From assembly GCA_963966105.1 (NCBI GenBank), contig OZ014530.1, positions 232,637,725-232,701,724 of the forward strand: a DNA stretch of 64,000 bases. The letters run 5' to 3'. The DNA is from Volucella zonaria (taxonomy: Eukaryota; Arthropoda; Insecta; Diptera; Syrphidae). Shown piece after piece: positions 22,561-34,290 of this stretch. The notes under the pieces are model-generated. The model searched no databases and was not told where the DNA came from. It saw only the letters and a list, made by a program, of their open reading frames with translations. Every line of letters starts with the position of its first letter. The first letter of the stretch is position 1. The translations under genes were made by a program, and so were the position numbers.

Positions 22561-23441
22561 TTTTTCTTTGACCTAGAAAGGCGCATGAGTTATAATGCCC
22601 TGTCAAGAAACACTAAGGAGACTTTGCATAAGACTCAGCCAATCCAGTCCTTGCAGGTTGCAAGTATGGAGGCTAGCGAAGGTGGATGGAGATATACTCG
22701 TACTTGGCCGTTGTGAACACAATATTCCTCAAGTGATTTTTAATTCTGTGTGTGTTGACAGTAAATTTACGGCAACATCGTCTTCATTAAAATAGCTTGC
22801 ATCATTCAACATATCAACGCTCCGATGGGAGGTCCCTTCGAATTGACATTGCAGTAGAGAAAGACTTCGCATTAAATGGTGTGCACAAATGAAAAAGGGC
22901 CTCAACCGCCTTGGAATGTGCAACTGACCGCGCTAACTAGAGAGGTTTGTGGGTTTAAACCCAGTGAACGTTTTTCTAAGCTATGATTGGTTATTACAAC
23001 GCCATCAGATTTATAAATGTTCACTTTCCATAAACCATGGAAATGTTTGTACCACCTTGTATTGTAACTCAAAGTCGTATGCCAGAGTAACTAGAAAATA
23101 AACAGGAAATCTGCACGTCTCATATGTGTTAAAACAGCTGGATCCTTCTTATGCTACTCATTCTAATCCAATATGAAACAAGAATTTACCTTTGAAACTT
23201 AACCCATCGAAGGTGAAAACGCCGAACATTATTCGGTTACAGAATAGCAGCCACAGACTATTTTTGCTTTTAAAGAAAATTAGGGCTTCCCTTTTTTTAT
23301 TAACTGCTGAAACCAATTTTACGCAGTCTTTTCATAAAAAACCCTTTCGGTTTTCGGCATTTTGTAGGTAAATCAATATTAAGAATTTCTCGCTTCGGAT
23401 CAAGGTGACATCTATGGACAATTTCAACGCAACGCACTTAC
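22561..23441. other. No recognisable gene
   Basis: Transposon debris grading into AT-rich sequence. If the small minus-strand gene has a third exon it would lie here, but I could not identify one. Confidence 0.3.
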
Positions 23442-23715
23442 CTTAAAGTATGCTTCAAGAACAGAGAATTTAACCCTAGACTTAAACCTGCTGGAATCTG
23501 AAAGAGTAAAAAATAAGAATTTATCATTAAATTTAAATACAATTTGAATTATTTGGATCACAATCCAATAACTACGGCACTACAAAATTTAATGCAATTT
23601 AATTTCAAATAATGAAATTGTTAAAGCATGTAAACGAAAAAACCTCCTAGCCTACCTTATTCACTAATTCTCCTGAACAATAGGAAAAAGTACCAAACGC
23701 TACCAAAACTGACAT
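23442..23715 (-). CDS. Possible small two-exon gene, 39 residues, divergent from SF3A1
   Basis: Exon 1 is 23715-23656: ATG then SVLVAFGTFSYCSGELVNK, ending AAG|GTAGGC. Exon 2 starts at 23497 after a good acceptor (TTTTTTACTCTTTCAG) and reads IPAGLSLGLNSLFLKHTLR. A TAA stop follows in the same frame at 23440-23438. That stop overlaps a strong donor (AAG|GTAAGT, GT at 23441-23440), so either the protein ends at 39 residues or splicing continues to an unseen exon. Both exons join in phase 0. The product has short hydrophobic stretches and a basic end. The ATG is 148 bp from the SF3A1 start on the other strand, so the two may share a promoter. I do not recognise the family. The alternative is a 5' UTR of a longer gene or chance. 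Confidence 0.35.
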
Positions 23716-23863
23716 GACAATTGGCACCTGCCTCAAATGTCGGAAATGACAGCCGGATCCCAACGTTTTATATTCACATAATTCGTGTAATTTTTATTGT
23801 CGCAAGCTACACACTTTCTTTAGTTTTATTTGAAAAGTCCTCTCACAAAAATATTTACCAAAA
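23716..23863. promoter_or_regulatory. Probable bidirectional promoter and 5' leader of SF3A1
   Basis: The 148 bp between the SF3A1 start codon and the start codon of the small divergent gene. No TATA box at a fitting position. The assignment rests on position only. Confidence 0.35.
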
Positions 23864-26800
23864 ATGCCTTCGTTGGAAACGGAGATTCCACCGAAAGTCG
23901 ACGAAGAGCCTGAACAGCCAACAAAATCCCTTTCCGGACCAATTATTGGCATCATCTACCCTCCTCCGGAGGTTAGAAGTATCCTTTTTTTTTTTGCAAA
24001 TCCAATTTTTTTTCATTTTCAGTGTGTCGTTCTGCAGAATTTTAAGTTAATTTTCCTATTGAAATGCACATAAAGACATCGTTGATAAAACTGCAAGTTT
24101 TGTTGCCAGAAATGGGCCAGAATTCGAGGCAAGGATCCGTCAAAATGAATTGGGAAATCCCAAGTTTAATTTCTTGAGTCCAGGCGATCCGTATCACGCC
24201 TACTATCGGCATAAAGTAAATGAGTTTAGAGAGGGAAAGGGTAAGAAAGAGGACCTATTCCAATTGATGAATTGATAATGTTTTGACTATTTTCCGTTTT
24301 GTTGTAGATGCTGGGCCGAATCTTGTTCCGGGCTTGAAACAACTCTCCGTAACAACAGCTGCTCAACAGAAACAACAGGAACTACTGAAGCAAGTTGCCG
24401 AACAACAATTCGTACCGAAAGAACCGCCAGCAGAGTTTGAATTCATTGCCGATCCGCCATCGATTTCGGCTTTAGATTTGTAAGATTCCTCAAAAAACAT
24501 TTATACAGGCACTGATCAATTGTATTTTACAGGGACATTGTCAAGTTGACTGCCCAATTTGTGGCTAGAAACGGTCGTCAATTTCTGACAAATCTTATGA
24601 ATCGTGAGCAGAGGAACTATCAGTTTGATTTCTTGCGTCCGCAACATTCGCTGTTTCAGTATTTCACGAAACTTCTTGAGCAATATACGAAAATTTTAAT
24701 CCCCCCAAAGGATTTAATGGGAAAGCTTAAGACTGAAAGTGCATGCAGTCGTGTTAGTATGAATTTAGTTTTGGATCAAGTGAAATATCGCGCCAACTGG
24801 CAGAGACATCAGGAGATACAAAGACGCCGTGAAGAGGAGAAAATTGAAAAAGAAAGAGGTAAGTCGGTTGTCGTTTAACAGTGATTTCCAATGTTCAATA
24901 TTTTTAGAAGGATGACAAGACTAACTGCAAGGTTTTTCGATTAAGTAGGAGGGGAAATTATCTTTGAATAACAAAATTTTCTAAGCAAGATAGAAAAAAT
25001 CGTCCACCTTTTTCCCATATAACGTTTCTGTTCGCGTTGACTGTAAAAGGCGGAGCAGACAAAGTCAAGGCAACAAAAATTAGTGAATAGGGCGTTGTGA
25101 GTGCAAAATGTTTTGGTTATGCGTATTTTATATTTTTGTTGACGGTACTAACCCGATAACATTGGCAAGCTAAGAAGCAATCACTGCTCTGTAAATATTT
25201 GTAGGCCAGCTGTTTTAACACTTAATGAAACTCCGATAGATCCCTGCCCAGGCCTCGCAGATCCCTCAGATTTGAAACTGTTGGGAACTAACGAACTATT
25301 ATGTAGTTAGTAGTAGTTAGCTCCTTTTGCCCCTCCGCCTGCGCGGCATTTGTTCGTTTTCTGCAGTGTGCTTCAGCCCTCTCCAACTCTCCAAGTGTAC
25401 TCGACTCCTCCCCAACTGTCTGTCTTCCTGGTCTTCTTTCTGACTAGGTAAGTGGGCTACGTTCCATGGTGTGCTTCGCAATGGAACTGCCTTCGCGCCC
25501 TAAGCTGTAACCAATCCATCATTCATCTTATAGTGATGTCGATTGGCTTCTACCCTGTTCTAATATGGAGCTCTACGTCTGAGATTCGGTTGGGCCAAAA
25601 TATTCTTTAAAATGATGCGCAGACGTCTGTTAGCGAAGGACCAAGTACTGCAACCATACAGCAGTACTGATTCGACATTGGAACGAAATAGTCACACCTG
25701 TAAACATTGCTTTTCCACGCCTTAAACAACATTCCGAAAGCAGCTTTTGGCTTCCCAACTCTGCTACTAACATCGAGCTCGTTGCCACCCCCAGTCGAGA
25801 GGGTGCTTCCCAAATAAGGAATGCTCTGCACTTTCTCGACCTCCTGTTCAGTAATGTTAAGTTGAGTGAAAGAGTTTGAAAGACCGAGTACCTTGGTTTT
25901 AGCTGCATTTATTTTAAGCTCCACTTTGACGACTTCGGGTTCCAGATTCTGACTCACCTGACTCACACCCTGTGCCCAAGCAAGCAGATATCATCAGCGT
26001 AACCATGATGTTTCAGGTAAGATGTCAGTGTCCATTGAACACCTCTGCTTTCTACCGATAGTGCTGCGCGCGTAACATCGCTTATTACCACCAGAAAAAG
26101 AAGCGGTGTTAAATAAAATCCTGCCGAACTGCGCTTCGGACTTTAAAGGCTTCTGATTACTTACAGTTGTGTAATCGTGGATGAGGCACAATTTCTACCC
26201 TTTGAATGAGTCGAGGCCGATCTAAAACCTCTTGGTGGTCTTAGGATCACAGCACTCAGTACTTTAAGCAGCTCTACATCGGATCTAAATTAACTGGATG
26301 ACCCTTCCTGTGATTTCAGGTTTAAACCAGAGCCACCATGACACTCCCACAATTGAGCCTACCTCAACAAGCCAGGCTAGGACCGAAATCTGGGGGGCTC
26401 AGGACTTCCTTGATACCGTAACTTAAGTCCTGGTGGTCCTGCCACCAACCGGACCTAAGAGTGGCAGCTTGTAACTAGTGAAATCGTAGTGTTAAGTTCT
26501 GAAAACCATTACGATAAGACCAGTTATTTTTGCTCTGTCCCCGTTTTTTACTAGACAACGTCACTGATGGAAGAAGTCTTGGACTCGGACTGTTCCCTCA
26601 ATCAACAGTATAAACGGTCCTACTGTCGCATCGGTGTGCTGCCTCTTCGGCTTGTGCAGCTAACGCATTGATGGTTTGCGCTTATCGCATCTTACACTAC
26701 GCTGTATACCTCCCTTCTTTTGACGCGGTACTGGACTTCGTGTTCAGATTTATCTGTTGCTGGGGCTGATGCATTCTGAATTTTAAGTGAAATACGCTCC

Positions 26801-29800
26801 TCGATCCGTCTCGAGGATGTGAAAATATTTTTCACAGATCGCCAGTGTTCATACAAAGCTGTTTGCTCAGACCTGTTGATTGTTGCTGCTCTCGCGGATG
26901 CATTACGAAGGCGTACTCTAGGTACCACAAGATGGTGGTCACGCTCTGCTTCATGGCTGTTACGGACGTCATCAAGACAGCTTTTAAATCGGCGGCTAAC
27001 TGCGATGTTGTATATCTAATTTGATGTTCTCTGAGACACAGCTGATCTTGTGGTAGGTTCGGTGCTCAAACAGAGTGCCTTCAATGTGGTTGGCGTTCCA
27101 AAAATCGACTAACTGATGTCTCCCATCGCTATCAAGATGTAACCGTTACGCGTTAAATTGTAGGCCGCTCCCAATTGATCGTAGAAGCTGTCTCTTTCGT
27201 CATCCGTTGGTGCGTGGCACTGGATAATGGTTATCTTCCTTACAGTACTCTGGAATTTGGCCGTTAATATCTGGGCATTATAAGCCCTCCACGATAAGAG
27301 GCTCTTCCGTGCTGCTGATGTTAACATAAACCCTACATCGGACTCCCGTTGTACAAAGTAAATTGGTATAGTGTTCCCTGCGTCTCACCATCTTATTTCA
27401 CAAGACTTCAATCTTGTACCGCGTAAACCCTCTCCAGTTGGAGTAATCTGGCGTTCTGGGAGATCTCTAGAGTCGGTTAGGGTCTTCAGGTTCCAGAATC
27501 CGATCGTTGTCCGTAATCGACAGTCAAAGGTTGTCAACAAAGAGTTCGTCCGTATCCGAAGCGTTTGTTTCCGTTTTGGAGCTAGAAACTTTTTTTGCTC
27601 GCTAAACCACAGATCAAACGGCACTTGTCCTGTTTTGTGTCGTAAGAGACTCGCCATTTGTCCTTTCAATTTCGCAGAAGAAACTGTACTCGCTATGAGT
27701 GAATGTGTGGTGAAACTAATAACTGTTATCGACGGGGCTCCAGGTTCTTTTCTGTAGCTTAAGTCACTTTCCACTTGACTGCGCGATTAAAGACCAATTC
27801 TTCCTTTATCGCACTATCCTATTAGAAAACAATTTAAATTTTTAGATGATTGACTGAAAGCCCATCTTTAGCGTACCAATCGATTATCGTTGCTTAGGGT
27901 TGCGTGGCCCTGCACCAGTAGTAGCTAGGCAAGCGGTCAGCATCTGCAACCGTAATTCTGTTCAATAACAATACTTTAATGCGCTAGTGAAACCCCTACA
28001 CAGTGTCATCGGCACATGCTGTCGAAAAATGGGTTGTCGTAGCCGCTCTCAATCTTAAACGCATCTTGTCGAGTCGAGTGCACATTCACTTTTGATCACA
28101 CGATTTTAAAGCGCAGTTCCACAAGTTCTCCCGAGTTCTCTTGAGTTCATAATAGGAAATCTGTTATTGCAACCGAAACTAATATTTCAAATTCGACGCA
28201 TGACTTGAGCCTTTCGTTTTTCCTAGCTCTATTGCATGTTTGTTCGTGAGTTTTGTTTGAGGACTTTTTTTTTTCTTATTTTCTAGTGGCCTATGCTCAA
28301 ATTGATTGGCATGACTTTGTTGTCGTCGAAACAGTCGACTATCAACCCTTCGAAACTGGCAACTTCCCACCGCCAACAACCCCCGAAGAAGTTGGTGCAC
28401 GTGTGCTAATGGAAGAACGCTTAATGGAGGATGACGGTGATATAGAAATGCAAATCGAATCAGATGATGACGATGGTCATGAGGCTCCCACAGTCAAACT
28501 TTCTCAAATGGAGAACCGCATAGGAATACATCACAAGACAACTACTTCTGTATTCTTACAGTCGAAGAAAGACAATACCCAAGTTCAAGATATGGATGAA
28601 GCATCTAGTGATGAGGATACCCCATCAGCTGTTAGTAAAATGCAACCACCCGTTGCTCCACTACTTCCTCCAACCCACGACAAAGTTGTCGTCAAGAAAT
28701 ACGATCCAAAACAAAGCCAGAAGCCTACTAAGCCAGCACCAACAGATGAGTTTCTCATTTCTCCAATCACTGGCGAGAGAATTCCCGCATCCAAAGTGGC
28801 TGAACATATGCGCATTGGTTTGCTCGATCCACGCTGGGTGGAACAACGTGATAAGCACACAGTGGACAAAATCAATCAGGACACTGTCTTTGCGGCTGGT
28901 ACAGCAATTGAGGCGAGCTTGAAACAATTAGCTGAAAGACGTACCGATATTTTCGGTGTTGGAGATGAGGAAACCGTGATTGGTAAGAAATTGGGCGAAG
29001 AAGAGACGAAGAAAGATGATCGTGTTACTTGGGACGGTCATACGTCCAGTGTTGAGGCGGCTACTAGAGCCGCTCGAGCTAACATCACTTTGGAAGATCA
29101 AATTCACCAAATCCATAAGGTAGGTATTCAAATGTATAAATGTAACGTGTAAACATTTTGGCAATCCTGTTAGGTCAAGGGACTTTTGCCCGATGAGGAA
29201 AAGGAGAAAATCGGGCCCAAGCCGGCAGCTAATAAATCGATTCTGTCAGCACCTCCACAACCACCAACACACAATCCGATTCCTATCGCTTCACAACAAA
29301 AACCAATTTCTGGTCCACCAGTTACAGCACAATCAAGTATGCAAGCAATTCCTCCTCCCGTGCCGGTTATGATGATGCAAATGCGTCCGCCGCCAATGAT
29401 GCGTAAGTTTAACTCTCTTTTAATTGCAGTTAAGTTAAAAGCATGTCTTTACTTTTAGCACCACCATTTCAAGTTGGCTACATGCCTTCAATGCAGCCTG
29501 GAGCACCACAAATCTCCCCAGCTCCACCAGTCATGGATCAAAGCAACATGATGATGCAAATGCCTATACCTGTCGAAGAGGAGCCACCAAACAAGAAACT
29601 TCGCTCAGAAGATCATCTCATTCCTGAGGCGCAATTCATTAGCATGCATAAGGTAAGGGAGTTGCAAATAACTTTTTCTGCTTTCCACTTTGCAAAAATT
29701 TTCGTTGCAGAGTCCAATTACAATTCAAATTCAAATACCAAATATGACGGACAAATCAGAATGGAAACTGAATGGACAAACTATTGCAGTTTCTATTGGT

Positions 29801-30049
29801 TTGACAGACACCGTATCGAGCTTGAAGTCGAAGATACAGGATGAAACTGGTATGCCGCCCGCTAAACAGAAGATTTCATATGAGGTAAGCTTAAAAAAAA
29901 ATACAAGAACGAATGGAGAATGTTAACTGTTTCTGTTGTTTTTCCAGGGCATGTTCTTCAAGGATAGCAATACGATGGCTTTCTATAATTTGCTGAATGG
30001 CACAACTGTCTACCTGCAAATTAAGGAACGTGGTGGGCGTAAGAAGTAA
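23864..30049 (+). CDS. SF3A1: Splicing factor 3A subunit 1 (SF3a120)
   Basis: A component of the U2 snRNP SF3a complex, needed for branch-site recognition during early spliceosome assembly in the nucleus. Nine coding exons: 23864-23978, 24076-24240, 24308-24479, 24533-24858, 28287-29119, 29174-29402, 29459-29652, 29711-29884 and 29948-30049. They sum to 2310 bp (769 residues), close to the fly and human lengths. Every junction has GT/AG and keeps frame. Two SURP modules are seen: residues about 39-85 (VARNGPEFEARI, SPGDPYHAYY) and about 151-205 (FVARNGRQFLTNLM, FDFLRPQHSLF). An acidic middle, the motif VTWDGHTSSVEAATRAAR, a proline/methionine-rich stretch and a C-terminal ubiquitin-like domain (about 679-769, ending RGGRKK) complete the protein. 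Intron 4 (24859-28286, 3.4 kb) carries transposon insertions; the other introns are about 50-100 bp. Confidence 0.96.
25040..25310 (+). mobile_element. CR1-like fragment, copy E (5' region), in SF3A1 intron 4
   Basis: Several stretches match the 5' part of CR1-like copy A in order: GCGTTGTGAGTG (compare about 5560), CCAGCTGTTTTAACACTTA (25206 on; compare CCAGCTGTTTTGGCACTTA at about 5719) and GATTTGAAACTG...AACGAACTA (25269 on; compare about 5752-5780). It has no 3' part. Confidence 0.55.
25590..27790 (-). mobile_element. RTE-clade retrotransposon, internally deleted, antisense in SF3A1 intron 4
   Basis: Minus-strand order: endonuclease start with TTIGFWNLKTLTDS (about 27510-27465), then SAARKSLLSWRAYNAQILTA, KITIIQCHAPTDDERDSFYD (about 27245-27185) and ILIAMGD (27130). 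A linker follows with RIEERISLKIQNASAPAT (about 26810-26755). The RT end is at 25966-25610: ELKINAAKTKVLGLSNS, YLGSTLSTGGGNELDVSSRV and GKPKAAFGMLF. Most of the RT palm is missing or scrambled (26690-25990 has only short matches). It lies wholly inside an intron and opposite to the host gene. Confidence 0.7.
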
Positions 30050-30479
30050 AAAATGGGAGAGACAGCAAATAATTTTATGTCTTTAGTCTGTAGATTGCAA
30101 TATATGTGCAGAAATATAGTATCCGTAACAATATAACCTTTTTCTTCCTTGTTTATTGTGCTAAATGATAGTTGGTGTTATGATGTGAGTCGATGCAGTT
30201 AAAAACAAACAAAAGCAGCAGTAGCGCCTAAATTTGAAACCATACCTCTTACATGGTAACCGCCAAACTATCGTCTGTGACACTAGACGGAAGCACGACT
30301 GCCATCGAAAATATTATTACAAGCACATGACCGGTGAAAGATTATGACATCCAATTCTCAAGACTCAATGAAAATAACACGCTAAGCACATGACCAAACG
30401 TATTGGTTAGAAGGATAAATCAGCAACGATGGACTTCCACTTGTGCGTGTGACCTAACGCGAGGTTATCCTCTACTTTG
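30050..30479. other. SF3A1 3' UTR and spacer
   Basis: AT-rich sequence after the SF3A1 stop. No canonical AATAAA was found in the first 200 bp. No other coding signal. Confidence 0.4.
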
Positions 30480-33400
30480 CGTTAGATTCGAAGACTACGG
30501 TCTGGAGCATTAGTGTCGATTGGCTCTACATGTCTTAGCCATCTGAGACAACTGATTCGCAGTTTTCTGACTAGATCGATGTCGTTAGTCATGATGTTGA
30601 ATCTTCTCCTCCAAAGCCCGTCAACGCAAACGGGAGCGAATATCTTCTTTTTTTCTGTCGGTGCAGAGCACTCAGACAAAAAGCTGGTCCATTGTGCTCC
30701 TTGTAAATTCTTTTTAATGGAATTTCTCAGTCTTTCGAAGAAAAAGCGCTTCAATGATAAAATGCCTACAGTGCCAGCACTTACTAAGTCAACACCGAAT
30801 ACCTGCAGCCTGGTGCGAGCGTAAGCCGAACATTCACAAAGCTGGTGCTCCGTCGTCGTCACCACTTTCACTGCAAGTGTTGCATGTGTTGTACCACTTA
30901 TGCCCAGCACATTTACTTAGCAAAAGTGTAGTGTCCCGTCACGTCGCACGTAAGCCGCTTGCAGTCTTTCATACTGAAGGAAGCTAGCCTCTTAGAGGCG
31001 TCGGGAAGATTTCGTCTAGTCTGCTGGAAACCAGGAGAGTTATGCTCATATGAAGCCCAACTGGAAGCCCTAACCGAGGTCGTTGGCAGACTTAACGTAG
31101 GTTCAGTCGTGAAAAACACTCACCTGAGTCTTGCCTAGCAAGTTCATCAGCGACTTCATTTCCCGTGATCCCATTGTGACCTGCAACCCAGACAAGACTC
31201 AGTGTCTTACGATTCCGTTCATTGAAGTCTTACATTGTCCATCTAGCCTGGAAGTCGTAAGAGGATTCAGCAAGGCTCTAAGTATAGCTTTACTGTCGCT
31301 GCAGACGCGTATACTTCGCCCTTTCAGCTGACTCTTTACAATACAGCTCTTTGCCATCAGGATTGCGTATATTTCCGCTTGGAAAATAGAGGCAAGCTTT
31401 CCTAAGAAGGAGTGAAATCTAACATCGTCCTCTACCCGAGCCATCCGTGAAGACCCGACTACCTTCCTTTCCTGGGTCCGATTCTGGCCGAAGCCAGTCT
31501 TGGGCGCAAAGAGAGTTGATTTCATCAGTTCATCTAGAACAAAGTCAAGCGTGCTGCTGAAGGCCCACAAGCGGCCGATACAGATAAATGCCGTATTTTC
31601 CTGAAAACTTGTTCCAACAGAAAACTTGCACTCCTATGCACTGCCATAAGGCCGACAGCGCCTTATTTGGAGAATTGGATGGTGATGCCTTTAGGCACCG
31701 ACTGAATACCCTTGCGAAGAATTTTTCTCTTGAAACAGGCGAGGATTTCTTCATCCGCTTCTGATAGAGTCCGTGCTTCAGCGCCATAAATTAGGACTGC
31801 CATGATTAAGTTCTTATATAGAGTCTCCTTAGTTGTTCGGGATAGGTCCTTAATACTCAATTGCGACCTTAGCCCAAAGAAACAGTGATTGGCATGAGTG
31901 ATTCTTCATTTTATTTCTGCAGAAGTTTTATTGGCATCATTTATAGCAGAGTCAAGGCAGACAAAGTCCCTTACTACATCGAAATTATAGCTGTCGACTG
32001 TGGCATTCTGTCCAATTCGTCGATGTTGTGGGTCCCCTCTTCTCGACACCCTATACTTGGTTTTGCCCTAATTTACGGCTAAACCGATTTGGGCAAGTTC
32101 ATACTAGCGAACGCACCGGTGACAGCCGACTGTGTTTTTCCAATTATGTTGATATAATCGGCGTAGTCGCATAGACTTTTGAAAGATGCTGCCTACAGTG
32201 TTCACGTGTGGCTTCGGTACAATTCTTTCAAGTATGATGTTAAAGCAGTCACATGACCGCGCGACACCTTGTCTAAAAGCTTTATTGACATCAAAAGTCT
32301 CGGCTAGGTCGTTACCGACTTTGACGGAGCAGCGAGCTTTAATCGGCATCCTCCACAGACGATAGAGCTTGGCAGGATACCAAAACTGGACATGGCTCAA
32401 TATAACCACAATACATACCATATGTCACCTTAAAATCCTTACCCACCTAAACCACTAGAGTGTGAACATTTGGTAGATTGTGAACTTTTCTGGCCTAAAA
32501 CGACAGTGATAGGGGCCAATCAGGTTGTTGACAAACGGTTTCAGACGTTCATATAATATGGCAGGTATGGGATGTTCATTAAACTTATCCTCACATAGTT
32601 GGCGCAGTTGAGTGGATCTCCTTCTTTGTTGATCGGGCAAACAATGCTGCCATTCATCAGGCATACACTCTTCTGACCAGATCTGAGAAATGGGTTGGTG
32701 TATACTCTTTACAAAGTCACTTCCAGGAGCTTTGAATACCTCGGTCGGTAAGCCGTCAGGTCCAGCTGCTTTATTGGATTTAAAGTTAGATATTATTACC
32801 GTTCCTTCGTTTTAGGGCTTCGTCGCTTTTATACATACAGTCTACATAAGAAAATTTTCCATATTTTCAGCACTGACTGTGACTACTGTATGGTTTCCTT
32901 CTGCATTTCTACAGGTTTCTGTACGGGTCTTGTTGCCTTCGTTTAGGTTTTGGTAAAACTTTCGTACCTTTTTCCTGGAGTACGAACTCTCAATATTTTC
33001 GATCACGCGCTTCTCGTGCTCATTTTTCTCTTTCGGGGGAAGCCGACTCTTAGGAAATCCGCATTCGTAGCTTGGTTGCAGGTAGTGATCCCTGTCAATG
33101 TTCGCTGCCCGGCAGATTCGGACATCCAGAATACCGGACCTTTACTTTAGGTGGATCGCAAAATAATCAATTTGGTTTATCGTTTCATTATACGGAGTCC
33201 TTGTGTATATTGAGATGAGGAAACCGTGTGCTTGCTATAGCGATATTTCGTTCCGTCGCAAAGTCAGTAAGCCTAAGTTGCCAGACGAGGTGTCGTGCGG
33301 GCTATGCTTACCAACTGTCCTGCAAAAGATGTAATCCTGTCGTATGTGACATATGCACATATTAGGCTTATGTTAGCGAATTTGACCTTGATGCGAATTT

Positions 33401-33525
33401 TCATAAGACGCTTGCTCACGTGTCGGAAGCTCAAGACTTTTTGCCTAAGTGGGCCGCGTGTGACAAATCTGCACCCCAATAAGCTGTTTGTATTGTAGTT
33501 GCGCATTCCCATAGTAGATATCACA
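30480..33525 (-). mobile_element. RTE-clade retrotransposon, split by a Jockey fragment
   Basis: Minus-strand order: endonuclease VLSFRHVSKRLMKIRIKVKF (about 33435-33375), then RKVRKFYQNLNEGNKTRTE (about 32970-32915), KAAGPDGLPTEVFKAPGSDF (about 32775-32715) and MPDEWQHC. The RT palm has YERLKPFVNNLIGPYHCRF (about 32550-32495) and PAKLYRLWRMPIKARCSVKV, NIILERIVPKPHVNTVGSIF (about 32245-32185). RT end DLSRTTKETLYKNLIMAVLI (31850-31790) runs to ILRK at 31711. After the insertion it resumes as IFAPVCVDGLWRRRFN (about 30647-30600) and LRISCLRWLRHVEPIDTNAP. Many frameshifts. The YADD-type active site was not recognised. Confidence 0.78.
30648..31710 (-). mobile_element. 5'-truncated Jockey-type element with RNase H and A-rich tail, nested in RTE
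   Basis: Sits exactly between the RTE residues ILRK and IFAPVC. It begins near the end of RT (SPNKALSALWQCIGVQVF). The RNase H domain (about 31440-31130) has FLGKLASIFQAEIYAILMAK, IRVCSDSKAILRALLNPLTT and SLVWVAGHNGITGNEVADEL. The C-terminal LCECSAYARTRLQVFGVDL is at about 30850-30795. It ends with AGAAAAAAAGAAG on the minus strand (about 30660-30648), a retrotransposon 3' tail. The 3' region is homologous to the plus-strand piece at 33660-34037. Confidence 0.75.
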
Positions 33526-33659
33526 GTTTTTCATCCTGGCGTGTCCATACATTCTACGTGCAGTTTCGAAGTTTGTTGTCCTTTACTCGTGAGCCAAAGA
33601 AGTCCAAAGTGAATGTTTATTATCCCAGCATAATTAACTGATTCGTCACGTTTTTTTAT

Positions 33660-34037
33660 GTCTTCCGCATAGAGCCTTTCTGCTGCCCCTCAGTAGGAAA
33701 GACTGCAGACTGCGTACTTATGTCGGGCCGGGACAATACACTTTGGCTAAGCACTGAAATGTGCTGGGGATAAATGATACAACACCCTACGACGCTTGCG
33801 GTGAAAGTGATGACGACACCGCGGAGCACTACCTCTGTGAATGTCGGGCTTACGCTCGCATCAGGTGCTCGGCGTTGAGGTGGTGGGTGCTGGTGTTGTA
33901 GGCATTTTAAAACTGAAGCGCTCACTTGTCTTTCTTAGAAAGACTGAGAAATTCTATTAAAAGGAACTTATAAGCAATGCAATGGAGTAGTTCTTTGGGT
34001 GAGTGCGCTCTCGCCCTGTTCCGACAGAAAAAAAACT
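33660..34037 (+). mobile_element. Jockey-type 3' fragment with A-rich tail
   Basis: Opposite-strand copy of the 3' end seen at 30960-30648. DDTAEHYLCECRAYARIRC-type text, read with frame changes, spans about 33809-33864. LKLKRSLVFLRKTEKFY (33910-33960) and CAGAAAAAAAAC (34025-34036) close the copy. Confidence 0.6.
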
Positions 34038-34290
34038 TCTTTAAGACCTTAACTATTTTAATGGTGTCCAACAAATCTTGTGTGATCATAGATTCACTGC
34101 AGTTCGGCCGGACTGTGGACTCAGGAAACTGTACGTTTGTTAGCATCTCTTCATACGAGTCAGATAATGTTCTATGGAATCTCTTAGTAGAGGGCATTGA
34201 CATTGTCGCTTTAGTTAAGACTTTCCTAAGAAGTGACGACTCATTGGATAATTTGATACTAGATTCGCGCAAAAGTTCGTCCCTGAGTTT
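34038..34290 (-). mobile_element. Jockey-type fragment (linker before RT)
   Basis: Minus-strand IKLSNESSLLRKVLTKATMS and LSDSYEEMLTNVQFPES resemble the Jockey segment that precedes RT (RLRKVLA... EETL..L...HFP). It faces the 33660-34037 fragment tail-on. Confidence 0.5.

Noticed and set aside
22940..22970. tRNA-like GGGTTTAAACCC stretch
   Set aside because: A short palindrome only. No cloverleaf arms, A box or B box could be fitted around it.
28585..28927. Two minus-strand frames of about 90 codons and one shifted plus frame
   Set aside because: All overlap exon 5 of SF3A1 in other frames. The SF3A1 frame is supported by splice phase and family match.
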